DNA of 64,000 nucleotides from Coprenecus sp902388455 (GCA_963931615.1 OZ007032.1:992001-1056000); one strand, 5' to 3'. Positions 1-9,064 are shown, numbered from the stretch's first letter. Notes: generated by a model from the sequence alone, not told the origin. A program made the numbers and translations.

Positions 1-50
1 TGTTTTCATTTACACAAAATTTTGGACAGTGTATAAAAAATCTTTATAGA

Positions 51-2042
51 CTATCTGTAGATTGTTAAGACACCTGCAAATGAATCTTTTATATAATTTA
101 ATTCATCCTTGGGCAACGAATCAAATTCTTGTTTGAGTTTCCATAGACAGCCTTTTGGATCTGAAATCTCATCACGTAAATTTACATAAAATTTCAATAC
201 CTCATTGATACGTTCTCCATAATCTTCACCCATATTTGTTTGAGTAAAATTTCTATCGTGTATTATAGACAACAAAGTGTCTCTTTCTTGTATTGACAAA
301 GAATTCATAGTATCAACCCATCGCTTCATACTTAGCGGATGAGATTTTTTTTCAAGCCATTCAAAAAAGAAACGGTAAATAATATAGGTATCCGGCATTT
401 CAAGTAACGTATAATATTCATGAATATCTCTACCAAATGCCTTATGAAAGTATGATTGTCCTCTACCAATGCTTCCTTTCGTTGAATTAAGAATGGCTTG
501 GATGGAGCGGATATATTTTCTATTCCAATGCTTGCCTATATAGTCTCGATCATGGCTATATTCCCCCAATAAAGGATGATATTTCATAGGAAAAGAATAT
601 ACATTAATACCCAATTCATCACACAATTCAACATTTATCTTTAGTCGTTCATACAAATCAGATGGTTTGTCAGTGAAATTATAGAGGAGATAGTTTGAAA
701 AGTTCTTGATTCCATATTTTGCGCTCCATCGTACTGCCTGTATATAATCATCCTTCACTGAAAGAGAATCAAATGCAATTCGTAATGGAGAAATCGCAAT
801 TTTAGACAACATCTCCGCCTTTTCTTCAGTGAATAGACGAGCATCAACACCCTGATTAAAATCAACAATACGCTGCCTAGGTCTCAACCGTTTATAAAAT
901 TTGGCATAATCATTTGATATAAGTTCGTAAGCTTTTATTGCGTTATCTTTTGTACTTGTACCCAACGAAAGCAAACCAAAATCGTACAAAATCGAATAGA
1001 CCTTATATGATAACTCTTTTTCTTTAATAGAAGAAAGGAAGTTTGAATACTCTCGATGTGCCATGCGCAAATATGCCCTGTCATTGATACCTTTTTGCAG
1101 ATTTGATATAGCTAATTTTAATTGATTTGGAGCTTGATAAGTTGCACCTCGCTGAAATCCACACTTAATAATATCGTCAATAATATCATTAAATCTTTCA
1201 GAAGCAAGAACATTGTTATCCATCAGCAACAAGTCTTTTTGTTCTCCAAATTTATTTTTTACACGTTCAATTCTATCTGACATAGGTATATAATCCTTAT
1301 ACTCTGGCTCTATCTTAGGCACTGCACAGAATGCGCAATGTCTAACACAACCTTTAGTCATTGATCCATAATATGCATTTGACATATCATATCGGTAATC
1401 AGTCTCTTCTAATATGGAATAATCCAATGGTAATGTATCTATAATTATTTCATTGCCATTATCTATGATACCTGGTTTATTAAGCAAACCAACGAATGGT
1501 TTAATGTTTGTAGCAGCTTCAAGTTCTTCTGGCTGCAAAGTTGCCAAAACACCTCCAACCATAATTTGCCCATTAGGTTTTAGCAACTCTTTAACCTGAT
1601 TTATAGTCTTTACTGTTATGTCAAAATAAAACGTGAATAAAGTTGTAACACCTATCCAGTCCCATTCTTTTTCATCATTATTAAGATAGTATTTTTTCCA
1701 AATATAATCCTTAAAATAATTGAGCCAATCTAAAATAAGTATATAATCTTCTCTTTCATTGGCAATTTCCAAACGTTCAAGATACACAGCTTTACGAGTT
1801 TTAATATAACTCTTAATTGCATCATGTTTGCTTCTCCAATTATCCCCAGGAGCAATGCTAATTAACTTTCCTATGCACTTTTCTACAGCTCGTTCAAGAA
1901 TAAAATCCTTAATGTCTCCCTTAAAAAAAAAGACATTGTCACCTAAAGATTTAAAGTAAGTAGACAACTTCATTAAACCAATAGGGGGAAATTTATTCTT
2001 ATAATTCGGTTCTACAAGTAGAATGTTCCTTTTAATTCTCAT
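51..2042 (-). CDS. B12-binding-type radical SAM protein
   Basis: Predicted radical SAM enzyme of 663 residues. The N-terminus (about residues 5-40, with LLVEPNYKNKFPPIGLMKL) and the GGVLATLQPEE segment near 165 resemble the cobalamin-binding-like domain found ahead of many radical SAM cores. The cluster motif is CVRHCAFC with Cys232, Cys236 and Cys239 (CX3CX2C), preceded by GSMTKG. The spacing between the cluster and the rest of the barrel is long (about residues 265-390, helical), which is unusual. It is the last gene of a minus-strand operon; its ATG overlaps the TAA of the GHKL ATPase gene (TAATG), so translational coupling is likely. The substrate is unknown. Inference: a nucleic-acid or nucleotide-modifying partner of the HerA/NurA-like genes. 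It is confidently a radical SAM protein, but of unknown reaction. Confidence 0.8.
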   Translation of the reverse strand: MRIKRNILLVEPNYKNKFPPIGLMKLSTYFKSLGDNVFFFKGDIKDFILERAVEKCIGKLISIAPGDNWRSKHDAIKSYIKTRKAVYLERLEIANEREDYILILDWLNYFKDYIWKKYYLNNDEKEWDWIGVTTLFTFYFDITVKTINQVKELLKPNGQIMVGGVLATLQPEELEAATNIKPFVGLLNKPGIIDNGNEIIIDTLPLDYSILEETDYRYDMSNAYYGSMTKGCVRHCAFCAVPKIEPEYKDYIPMSDRIERVKNKFGEQKDLLLMDNNVLASERFNDIIDDIIKCGFQRGATYQAPNQLKLAISNLQKGINDRAYLRMAHREYSNFLSSIKEKELSYKVYSILYDFGLLSLGTSTKDNAIKAYELISNDYAKFYKRLRPRQRIVDFNQGVDARLFTEEKAEMLSKIAISPLRIAFDSLSVKDDYIQAVRWSAKYGIKNFSNYLLYNFTDKPSDLYERLKINVELCDELGINVYSFPMKYHPLLGEYSHDRDYIGKHWNRKYIRSIQAILNSTKGSIGRGQSYFHKAFGRDIHEYYTLLEMPDTYIIYRFFFEWLEKKSHPLSMKRWVDTMNSLSIQERDTLLSIIHDRNFTQTNMGEDYGERINEVLKFYVNLRDEISDPKGCLWKLKQEFDSLPKDELNYIKDSFAGVLTIYR

Positions 2043-3748
2043 TACAGAATTTTCTTTCTTAAATTATTCTTCAATTGATCTTTAATTTTGGGTGGTATTT
2101 CAGATGCTTTGTCAATTACTGCATAAAATTTTTTAATTAACCTTCTTTCTACAAGACTCAGTCCTTTATAAATATCAAGTTCTGAGGGTGATGAAGGGGG
2201 AGTAATTTTATCATCCGGATTTGAAGATGGAGGATTTGAAGTACTATCACCTCCATTTCCTTCATTGTTATTACCATCCTTTTTTTCAGAATCTGGTGTT
2301 GAAGGTTCTTCTTTTGTTTTGAAATTCTCTATTTTTATGGCTGGTAGTTGTAAATTCTGCTTAATTATTTCAGTTTTATTATTGAATGCTTTAATAGTAG
2401 AAGAATTTACACTATTGACAACATCTTCTGCAACACTCCAAGAATCATTGCTGTTGAAGAATTCTTCATATGCTTTCATCTTAGACATTGCCTTTGCTCT
2501 ATCATCTTTTACTTTTTGTATCTTCTCTTTAATACTCTTAATCTCAGAGACATCATTTTCTTTTTTCAATTGTTGACCTAAATTGACAAGTTGGATGCTT
2601 GCATCTGCAATTTTATCAACTACTTCACTCCTAAACTTGCTTGTTTTGTTATAAAGAGTCTTCAAATCCTTAAAGAATTTACGAACTTCCTTTTCGAAAA
2701 GCAACTTTGTATCATTTTGATTGATTCCGTCACGAGATGCTGTAGGCTTAAGTTGCTCATGAACGAGGTGCATTTCTCCAATGAAATAAGATTGGTCTAT
2801 AACTGCTTGATACAAACCAGACAACAAAGTGCTTGGACCTATTTGATAATTGCAATGTCTAGCTCTAATAAACGATATAGGCAAATCATTCATTTGCTTA
2901 GCTTCTTTATTCATTGCATACCATCCCCAAGCAAATTCTTCTTGCGTTTTATTATCCTTAAGAGAAAAACATCTAATACTTCCAAATTCAAAGTCTTTCT
3001 CTTCAGATGAATATCTTTTTTCTACAGGTGTGCCATTTACACTAATTTTATATATCCATAAGCTCTTAAACTTTTCGATAAATTCATGATTTATAGGCTG
3101 CTCTAATGCTGGCTTTAATAGGTTGTCTTTAAACACTGTACAATAATCAACTGGAACAATCTGCTGAATATATTCAATGACTTTATCTTCGTCCATCAAC
3201 TCTGAGTTGTTGACATTAACCAAAGTTACACGACAATAATGTTCATCCTCTTTTTCTTGTTCTTGTGGGCAGAGAATAGTAACATCATCTATTATTTCTT
3301 CAGTCGTAGGATCCAGCTCCGGATTATTGCATATTTCACGAGCCTTTTTTACATCCCATATAAGAGTGGATTTAATGGGTTCCCCAAAGGTTGAGGTTTC
3401 ATATCGAATTTGATCGCAATAATTAGCACCGTTAAGCCTACCTATGCCATATTGTCCAGCTCTATTAACTTTTTTTGAAGAAGCCACATCAACAAGATAA
3501 GGTCCGATATTTTCTACGGAAATGCCGATACCTTTGTCTTCTATAATAATATTGTGATTAAACGTATCAATCGTTACAACAATTGTCGTTTTCTTTCTAT
3601 CGGCAATAAGTCCTTTTTCCACAGCATCTTCAATTGCATCGCAAGCATTTTGTATATACTCTCGATACACGACCATACAATCCTCATAGAGTTCACCCAT
3701 ATACTGACGCATTTGGGACTTACCGATTCTGCTTTTATATCCTTCCAT
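2042..3748 (-). CDS. GHKL/Hsp90-type ATPase
   Basis: A 568-residue protein with an N-terminal GHKL ATP-binding domain. The N box is EYIQNACDAI (Asn34, Asp37), the G1 box DKGIGIS (71-77) and the G2 box GQYGIGRL (98-105). Hsp90, MutL and MORC proteins use the same fold to couple ATP binding to clamp closure. The middle (residues about 190-360) has an Hsp90/MutL-like transducer look, including QLKPTASRDGIN. A coiled coil (about 385-430) is followed by a low-complexity Ser/Pro/Asn/Gly linker and a short basic C-terminal helix. It overlaps both neighbours by one base (TAATG). GHKL ATPases beside nucleases and HerA ATPases occur in restriction and defence-like loci; the exact role here is inferred. 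Confidence 0.8.
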   Translation of the reverse strand: MEGYKSRIGKSQMRQYMGELYEDCMVVYREYIQNACDAIEDAVEKGLIADRKKTTIVVTIDTFNHNIIIEDKGIGISVENIGPYLVDVASSKKVNRAGQYGIGRLNGANYCDQIRYETSTFGEPIKSTLIWDVKKAREICNNPELDPTTEEIIDDVTILCPQEQEKEDEHYCRVTLVNVNNSELMDEDKVIEYIQQIVPVDYCTVFKDNLLKPALEQPINHEFIEKFKSLWIYKISVNGTPVEKRYSSEEKDFEFGSIRCFSLKDNKTQEEFAWGWYAMNKEAKQMNDLPISFIRARHCNYQIGPSTLLSGLYQAVIDQSYFIGEMHLVHEQLKPTASRDGINQNDTKLLFEKEVRKFFKDLKTLYNKTSKFRSEVVDKIADASIQLVNLGQQLKKENDVSEIKSIKEKIQKVKDDRAKAMSKMKAYEEFFNSNDSWSVAEDVVNSVNSSTIKAFNNKTEIIKQNLQLPAIKIENFKTKEEPSTPDSEKKDGNNNEGNGGDSTSNPPSSNPDDKITPPSSPSELDIYKGLSLVERRLIKKFYAVIDKASEIPPKIKDQLKNNLRKKIL

Positions 3749-5445
3749 TAATTGTTTGATTTGAAAGTTGGGTATGGAAATTTTATACTAACTAATGAAC
3801 GTAATGCAGGGTTACTAATTATATAATCACCAGGAGCTAGCCTTGTCATCATATTCTTATAAATATTGCCAAAGAATTGATAATCAGGTTTAGTGACTTC
3901 AACAAAGTTTGTTCTACCATAAGCGGAGTTAGCACAATTACCTTTTACACGTTCATGGATAGCACTTCTAAATTGCTCCACTGAGAACAAAATAATACCT
4001 AAAGCCCTACCTCTTTCAGCAACATCTAATAGATGTCTAAGAATAGGAGAGGATTTCGGAACATCTGTTGAAGCATACTTATTCAACTCGTCTACAAAAA
4101 TAACAATCTTGTCAGGTGTATTCTTGTCTTTTGCGCTCATACGTTCCACCACCTGCTGAATTACATCTCCAAACACAAAACCTTGCATGAATGGATCTAG
4201 TTGGGCTATATCGATTACTTTAACATCGTTTGGGGTCATGTTGTCAAACAAGTCTGATGCCAAGTCACTTTTATCTGTAATCTCGTGGCCTTTATCTACG
4301 AACAAATCTTCGGATTGAAATTTTCTCATTATTCGTGCAAATTTCTTCCAAGAAGCCAATTGTATATTAGTTCCTTGGAGTGTGGTACTTCCTGGAATAG
4401 TTACGCTATTTAACGCTTTAAAGAATTCCTCCCAAGTCGTTACAGAAGGGCCAAATGGATGACCATAATCCATCAAGTAGCTAATAATACTATCTATAGT
4501 TCCTGTTGGATCAGGCTCATTTGCAAACAAATATTGAAGTTTGTCTCTACAACTTTCAAAATTGTAGAAATACCGGCATGCATTTTTCTCAATGAACTGT
4601 CTGTCCATATCATCCTTATCTGCATTTGATTGCGTATAATTCCTAGAAGCATTTTTACCGTGAGGATAATAATAGTAAACTTGCTTGAATGGCTCCGGCT
4701 CTAGACCTAACTCTTCACGATAGATTTTCTTTTGAGTTTCATCTAGTTTATCGTTAGGGATATCAAGTGTCAACAAATCACGTCCCTTAACATTAAACAC
4801 TAAATATGTAATTTTTTGAGGTTTATTATCTTCATCTTCAGACTCCTCCCATGCTTTCCTATACTTTTGCTGCAATGCGTTCAACAGAAACATAGTATAG
4901 GAAGTCTTACAAGCGAGTCCAGAAATGCCAGACACATTCAAATGAGCACCATCTGGTCCAATTAAGAATTTGTCATTTATATCAACCTTGACTTTATTAC
5001 CATACATTTCCATGTAACCACAGGTTAATGGATTTTTTACATCATCAAGGCCCAATGCTTCTCTTATTCCCTTTGGAGTACACAAGCAAACTGGTCTATC
5101 ATGAAGTACAGGAGTATAAGTATTTTTTGTATTATGTACTACTTTTGCTTTTACATAACTAAAAGAGAGTCTATTTGTATTGCCAGCTTGTTCAGACTCA
5201 ACATTTGCGAGAGAACCAAATTCTGATGATATGTAACTAGTGAAATGGCTAGACGAGTCAGTGACATGATTGATTTCCTCAACAATAGCGTAGGTCACGG
5301 AGTTGTTGGGATTTTCGACCATAATAACATCAAATGGACTTAAATCATCATTATTGGAGTCCATCCAAAAGTAAAAATAGTCAATCGTTGACGGGTTTTT
5401 CTCCGTTGCAGAGACTTTTCCTATAATTTTACCATTATTTCCCAT
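3748..5445 (-). CDS. HerA-like DNA-translocase ATPase
   Basis: A 565-residue P-loop protein resembling HerA/FtsK-type hexameric ATPases. The first 60 residues look like a HAS-barrel (IGKVSATEKNPSTIDYFYFW and later DVIMVEN). The nucleotide-binding loop lies at HLNVSGISGLACKTS (168-182), where Ala178-Cys179 stand where a classical Walker A has Gly before Lys180. Walker B is VIFVDELNKY (448-457). An Arg-rich region with ERGRALGIILFSVEQF follows, as in HerA sensor regions. It sits one base after the NurA-like gene, and HerA and NurA are a known functional pair in archaeal and bacterial DNA-end processing. The odd P-loop may be a family trait or reduced activity. Family call good; function inferred. 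Confidence 0.72.
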   Translation of the reverse strand: MGNNGKIIGKVSATEKNPSTIDYFYFWMDSNNDDLSPFDVIMVENPNNSVTYAIVEEINHVTDSSSHFTSYISSEFGSLANVESEQAGNTNRLSFSYVKAKVVHNTKNTYTPVLHDRPVCLCTPKGIREALGLDDVKNPLTCGYMEMYGNKVKVDINDKFLIGPDGAHLNVSGISGLACKTSYTMFLLNALQQKYRKAWEESEDEDNKPQKITYLVFNVKGRDLLTLDIPNDKLDETQKKIYREELGLEPEPFKQVYYYYPHGKNASRNYTQSNADKDDMDRQFIEKNACRYFYNFESCRDKLQYLFANEPDPTGTIDSIISYLMDYGHPFGPSVTTWEEFFKALNSVTIPGSTTLQGTNIQLASWKKFARIMRKFQSEDLFVDKGHEITDKSDLASDLFDNMTPNDVKVIDIAQLDPFMQGFVFGDVIQQVVERMSAKDKNTPDKIVIFVDELNKYASTDVPKSSPILRHLLDVAERGRALGIILFSVEQFRSAIHERVKGNCANSAYGRTNFVEVTKPDYQFFGNIYKNMMTRLAPGDYIISNPALRSLVSIKFPYPTFKSNN

Positions 5446-5446
5446 A

Positions 5447-6631
5447 TTATATAATTTTTATTATCAATTTTTCATCTACGAAATTGGATTTGCAAAAAGT
5501 TTCAGTTACATATACTGGATATAAATGATTTGCCCATCTTGCATCTTTTCCGTAGCAAACAGGATATGCTTCGTTTATAAGGTGTGCTGAGATTGAGTCA
5601 ATTAAAGCCGATTGTTTTATTTTGTTTCCAACCATAAACATTTCAACCTTTATTATATCGGAATAGCTGTTAGAACGGTTTATTGTATTTCGTAGGCGGA
5701 TATACCAAACGCAATAACTCTTTCCTTCATGAATATATCGATAAGCTTTAGTTCTATGCATAGGTTTCAGTTCTGCTATGATGGTTCCGATATGAGGTTC
5801 GTTTCTACTTAATAATTCCGGATCAAACAATTTTGAAACACCTACTACATCCCTAAAATTTTGGTTGAAAACGGCACTTGCTAATTCTTTATCTGGACGA
5901 TTCGTAAAATCCTTTTTATATTCAATGGAACCGTCCTTTATTAACATAGCATCATCATTAGACACCAGCCCATTCAAAACCATTTCTTCTACAAGTAATC
6001 GTTCTTGATCCAGCATTTCATTTTGGATTTTTGAGATGGCCAATCTAAGATATTTATTTCGTCCCATCTCAATTTGCTTATCCGTAATGTTGCCATAAGA
6101 TATAACATCCGAAAATTTCATGTGGAACTTTTGGTAAAACAACGATTCCTGAACCTTCTTATTTATTTCTTCACATTTCTTTCTAAAGAAGTTTTGACCC
6201 TGTTTTTTTGTATCATACTGAACAGGTACAGCCAAGACAAGTTTACGAATGGCCTTACCTATTTTTATATCTCTCCCTTCTCTACCGCAATAACCGACAA
6301 TAATCTGTCCAACAGCTAACGGGTAAACAACCCCATCGATAGCTATATCTCCAACTTTATAAACTTGTCTTGTCCCATCCAAAAAATATTTGAATAGGCT
6401 CTTGTTGTGTTTTTTCCTGATTAAATCGGGATCAATTTTCTTTTGACTTTCCTTAAAAGGCTTATCCTCTGCATATAGTAATGATTTATCTTTGATAGTC
6501 ACTTCATTAATATGATCATCAAACTCACCGAAAGTATCATTTTCAGCTTCGTCAATGAATCTCTTTTGGCTATCATAAGCTTTAACTTCTCCATCGGAAG
6601 ATTGAATGATATAGTCTATTACCAATCCCAT
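5447..6631 (-). CDS. NurA-like nuclease
   Basis: A 394-residue protein with the signature spacing of NurA nucleases. FLDGTRQVYKVGDI (83-96) carries Asp85-Gly86, followed by YPLAVGQIIVGYC. A second acidic motif is MLIKDGSIEY (229-238, Asp233). A late strand pair VWYIRLR (308-314) and IIKVEMF (326-332) matches the NurA C-terminal core. NurA proteins are RNase-H-fold 5'-3' nucleases that work with a HerA ATPase. The next gene downstream, one base away, encodes a HerA-like ATPase, which strongly supports the pairing. It is longer than minimal NurA proteins because of the N-terminal 70 residues and a central helical insertion. Nuclease activity is inferred from the acidic residues. Confidence 0.68.
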   Translation of the reverse strand: MGLVIDYIIQSSDGEVKAYDSQKRFIDEAENDTFGEFDDHINEVTIKDKSLLYAEDKPFKESQKKIDPDLIRKKHNKSLFKYFLDGTRQVYKVGDIAIDGVVYPLAVGQIIVGYCGREGRDIKIGKAIRKLVLAVPVQYDTKKQGQNFFRKKCEEINKKVQESLFYQKFHMKFSDVISYGNITDKQIEMGRNKYLRLAISKIQNEMLDQERLLVEEMVLNGLVSNDDAMLIKDGSIEYKKDFTNRPDKELASAVFNQNFRDVVGVSKLFDPELLSRNEPHIGTIIAELKPMHRTKAYRYIHEGKSYCVWYIRLRNTINRSNSYSDIIKVEMFMVGNKIKQSALIDSISAHLINEAYPVCYGKDARWANHLYPVYVTETFCKSNFVDEKLIIKII

Positions 6632-6639
6632 AAATTCTA

Positions 6640-6849
6640 TTAATTTGAAGATTGTAGCAATTCCCTTTTGTCAACTTGCAGCAAGTCGGCAATTTTTGCG
6701 ATTGTATACAGGTCTGGTTGAGTTGTATTTGTACACCACTTAGACACTGTTGTCGGATTAACACAAAGTTGTTGTGCCAACCATTTGCTAGTTCTCTTTT
6801 TTTCACAGAGCACTACTTTAAGCCTATTCAAATTATTGTCTACTGCCAT
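6640..6849 (-). CDS. XRE-family HTH regulator
   Basis: A 69-residue Cro/C1-type helix-turn-helix protein. The HTH is SKWLAQQLCVNPTTVSKWCT (about residues 21-40), followed by the typical PDLYTIAKIADLLQVDKREL tail. It is the first gene of the operon that continues with the NurA-like, HerA-like, GHKL and radical SAM genes; the gap to the next gene is 8 bases. A palindrome overlaps its own -7 box just upstream, so autorepression of the whole operon is likely. Stand-alone XRE regulators ahead of defence operons are common in Bacteroidetes islands. The start codon lies at the end of a gene-free promoter region, which fits the first ATG. Confidence 0.85.
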   Translation of the reverse strand: MAVDNNLNRLKVVLCEKKRTSKWLAQQLCVNPTTVSKWCTNTTQPDLYTIAKIADLLQVDKRELLQSSN

Positions 6850-6866
6850 ATACTTTGTTTTTGTTG

Positions 6867-6892
6867 CAAAAATATTGCTTTTTTAGCAATAT
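6867..6892 (-). promoter_or_regulatory. -7 box and overlapping palindromic operator of the XRE operon
   Basis: On the minus strand TATTTTTG (plus 6867-6874) fits the Bacteroidetes -7 consensus TAnnTTTG, 18 bases upstream of the XRE start. A perfect 8-bp inverted repeat, ATATTGCT (6872-6879) / AGCAATAT (6885-6892) with a 5-base T spacer, overlaps it. A repressor on this palindrome would cover the promoter. No clear -33 TTTG was found at the usual distance. Confidence 0.5.
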
Positions 6893-6992
6893 AAGAAATA
6901 ATCTAACGCAAATCAGAATTTATCGATATTTAGACATTCATCAGAAGTGGTAGAATTTATTTACATTGCTTAGTCGAATTTATAATCTCCTC

Positions 6993-7648
6993 TTACAGCG
7001 TGATTATCTGAGTGAAAATAGGTAATACCAATTCTTCAAATTTGTCTGTGATATTTTTATTGTTCAGGTACAGCTTTTGTGCTTTTCTATAAATGGTCTT
7101 GCGTAATATAGCCCATCGTCGTTTTCCTTGCTTCTGCCATTTTATTAAATATATTCGCATAATCCAAAAGTTGAAAGTAGTAGAATGACTTTGGGGAATC
7201 ATTTACAGATATAACCTTAAAGATGTGCTGATTAAGTTCTACAAGTCCGTAAGACAAAAGCATAACTTCTAGTGATGCTGACTATGAAAATAGAACATCA
7301 CTATTATACACCTTAACAGATTACTTATATTTGACGTTACTTTTCAGTGTCAGCAGAAAAGTCTTTGTGTATTTTTGTATTTTGATAACGGGCAATGGTA
7401 TTTCACCATCCTCAGACTTGAATTTTTGACAAGCTAGCCCATTTGTAAAAATAGCTATCTCAAAGAGGTTCCCGCAATACCAGCAGACAGGAATCTACCC
7501 CTTCAGTTTCCCATTTCAAACATCTTACCTCTACTTGACTTAAACGGTTTTCCATTCTCATCAGGAAAGTCAAATTGAACAAACCAATAGTTATTAAATT
7601 GTTTAGCCATCGCCTTTAACTCTGATTTATCGGTATATAAAGAGAAAA
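6993..7648 (-). pseudogene. hsdS: Degraded type I restriction specificity gene (hsdS remnant)
   Basis: Minus-strand reading in several frames gives pieces of a type I S subunit. TDKSELKAMAKQFNNYWF and VQFDFPDENGKPFKSS (about 7640-7530) form the central conserved segment. FEIAIFTNGLACQKF plus IPLPVIKI (about 7470-7380) begin the second recognition domain. VYNSDVLFS-stop-SASLEV (about 7300-7265) shows the conserved Trp turned to a TAG. FYYFQLLDYANIF plus MAEARKTTMGYITQD (about 7185-7090) and DKFEELVLPIFTQI (about 7045-7005) finish it. Stops and frameshifts separate these pieces. The first recognition domain and the partner hsdM/hsdR genes are absent. This explains the apparent 69-codon frame at 6993-7202 and the otherwise gene-free interval 6,900-7,640. 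Confidence 0.8.
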
Positions 7649-7673
7649 TGAGAGGAAATACCCCTCATTTTCT
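7643..7673 (-). terminator. Hairpin terminator after the relaxase-side hypothetical gene
   Basis: AGAAAATGAGaGG (7643-7655), loop AAATA, then CCcCTCATTTTCT (7661-7673) form a 12-pair stem with one mismatch. It lies 13 bases past the stop of the minus-strand gene ending at 7686. The T-rich tract downstream on the minus strand is modest. It could act in both directions. Confidence 0.55.
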
Positions 7674-7685
7674 TTAAACTTAATA

Positions 7686-8090
7686 TCATACATTCAATTC
7701 CTTCAACGGCAACCCATAATTATATTGTCTGAAAAATCCTCTGTGGATAAGTTTCAGACCAAGGGTCTGATAATACTTGTAGTCATCATCCTCGGTGCAG
7801 AGGTACTTGTAACCATAGCGCGGGGCGTACTCCTTGAAGAAGCGGGCAAGGTCTTTCAGGTTTTCCTGCTGGTTTCGTTTGAAGTTGCTACGTACAATGA
7901 TAATGCTCCAGTCGGGGATGCTGCCAACGCCGCAACTGTATTCCCAGAAACGGATGTATAAATCCATTTCACCCACATGGACAGAAACACAAATGCCGTT
8001 GGCGTTGTGCATGACGGAACAGCAGTTTCTGTAACCGAATCTTTCACACAAATAGAGATTGAAATCGTAAATAAAATCGGAATAGTTCAT
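7686..8090 (-). CDS. Hypothetical protein of mobilizable elements
   Basis: A 134-residue protein of unknown function, rich in Tyr and Cys near its N-terminus (FIYDFNLYLCERFGYRNCCS). It has alternating strand-like segments followed by a helical stretch (QENLKDLARFFKEYAPRYG). No catalytic motif was recognised. It follows the relaxase gene on the same strand after 35 bases and is closed by a hairpin terminator. That position suggests it is the last gene of the mobilisation transcript. I know of similar small proteins next to Bacteroides relaxase genes but cannot assign a function. Confidence 0.55.
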   Translation of the reverse strand: MNYSDFIYDFNLYLCERFGYRNCCSVMHNANGICVSVHVGEMDLYIRFWEYSCGVGSIPDWSIIIVRSNFKRNQQENLKDLARFFKEYAPRYGYKYLCTEDDDYKYYQTLGLKLIHRGFFRQYNYGLPLKELNV

Positions 8091-8125
8091 AATAATTTGA
8101 ATTTTGATGGTTAATAAAAAATTGA

Positions 8126-9064
8126 TTATAGACTGAAACCTCGCTTGCGTTTCGGTTTCTTTTTCTTCTTTTTAAGCCGGTTGGCCTGTATTGCTTCTTC
8201 CGTATCATAATCCGTAGGAGAGGGAGTGAACAGCCCCAGGCTGATGCCGGAATGATTCTCCTGCTGATATTCATGCCGAGGTTCCTCGCGTATGGTTTCT
8301 GCCTGTACCTGGCGCTGGTTCATGGTAGCGGAAAGAGCGTTATATCTCAGCTCCTGGTCGATGTTCAGGAAACTGAACTGGCGGTCAATCTTGGAACCGC
8401 TAAATGTCAGTTGGTTGCATGTGAACTTGACACCCTCCATCTCTCCGGTCGTGCGACTTAGCTTCCATTGCGTATCAATTCCGTACTTCCGTAAGGCCAG
8501 TCTCAGTTCACTCCAGCTTCGGGCATTCGGAACTTCTCGTTTCAAGGCATGATAGATAAAATACTTTACCTTGTCGTGATGACGCAACCGCATGAAATTG
8601 ACATGCTCTTTTCCTTCGGCAAAATGCAAGCGGTAACGGGCTGTCAGCATCTTGCAAACCTTTTCGTTCCGGTAGCGGTCGTTCTTGTCGCTGATGGTGC
8701 GCCCGTCATTATCTACCCGGTTGTAAACGATATGACAATGCGGATGGTCACGGTCAGTATGCCGGGCGATGATGAACTGCGTGTTCACGATTCCCATCAG
8801 TATCATATAGTCATGGGCGATCTTTAGCATCAGCCCATCATCATCACGGATGCGGTCTCCGTCTTCTGCGGAGAAGCTCAATGATATATGGCCGACCTTG
8901 TTCTTGACCTTGTCATTCAGTAAAGTCTGCAACTCGAATTGCTCCGCTATTTCTTCAGGCGAGCCGTAGACACCAACCGCTTTCAGCAGGCGCGACTTAT
9001 CTTCTTTCAGCACATAGTTTACACACCCGGAAAACGATGTGCCCTTGACAATTTTACCGATCAT
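8126..9064 (-). CDS. Relaxase/mobilization nuclease (MobP-type)
   Basis: A 312-residue relaxase that would nick oriT and lead strand transfer. The N-terminus MIGKIVKGTSFSGCVNYVL is typical of Bacteroides mobilisation relaxases. The metal-binding motif is HTDRDHPHCH, with His102, His109 and His111 in the HxDxxxPHxH pattern. No Tyr is obvious in the first residues apart from Tyr17, a candidate nucleophile. The C-terminus is basic (KKKKKKPKRKRG). Its start overlaps the 3' end of mobC by 11 bases. A paralogous family member sits in the inner element (27,314-28,243), so both elements could be mobilised separately by a helper conjugation system. Confidence 0.9.
   Translation of the reverse strand: MIGKIVKGTSFSGCVNYVLKEDKSRLLKAVGVYGSPEEIAEQFELQTLLNDKVKNKVGHISLSFSAEDGDRIRDDDGLMLKIAHDYMILMGIVNTQFIIARHTDRDHPHCHIVYNRVDNDGRTISDKNDRYRNEKVCKMLTARYRLHFAEGKEHVNFMRLRHHDKVKYFIYHALKREVPNARSWSELRLALRKYGIDTQWKLSRTTGEMEGVKFTCNQLTFSGSKIDRQFSFLNIDQELRYNALSATMNQRQVQAETIREEPRHEYQQENHSGISLGLFTPSPTDYDTEEAIQANRLKKKKKKPKRKRGFSL

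Noticed and set aside
6993..7202. 69-codon frame as an independent gene
   Set aside because: It is one piece of the frameshifted hsdS remnant; only its last residues (DKFEELVLPIFTQI) are in the original frame.
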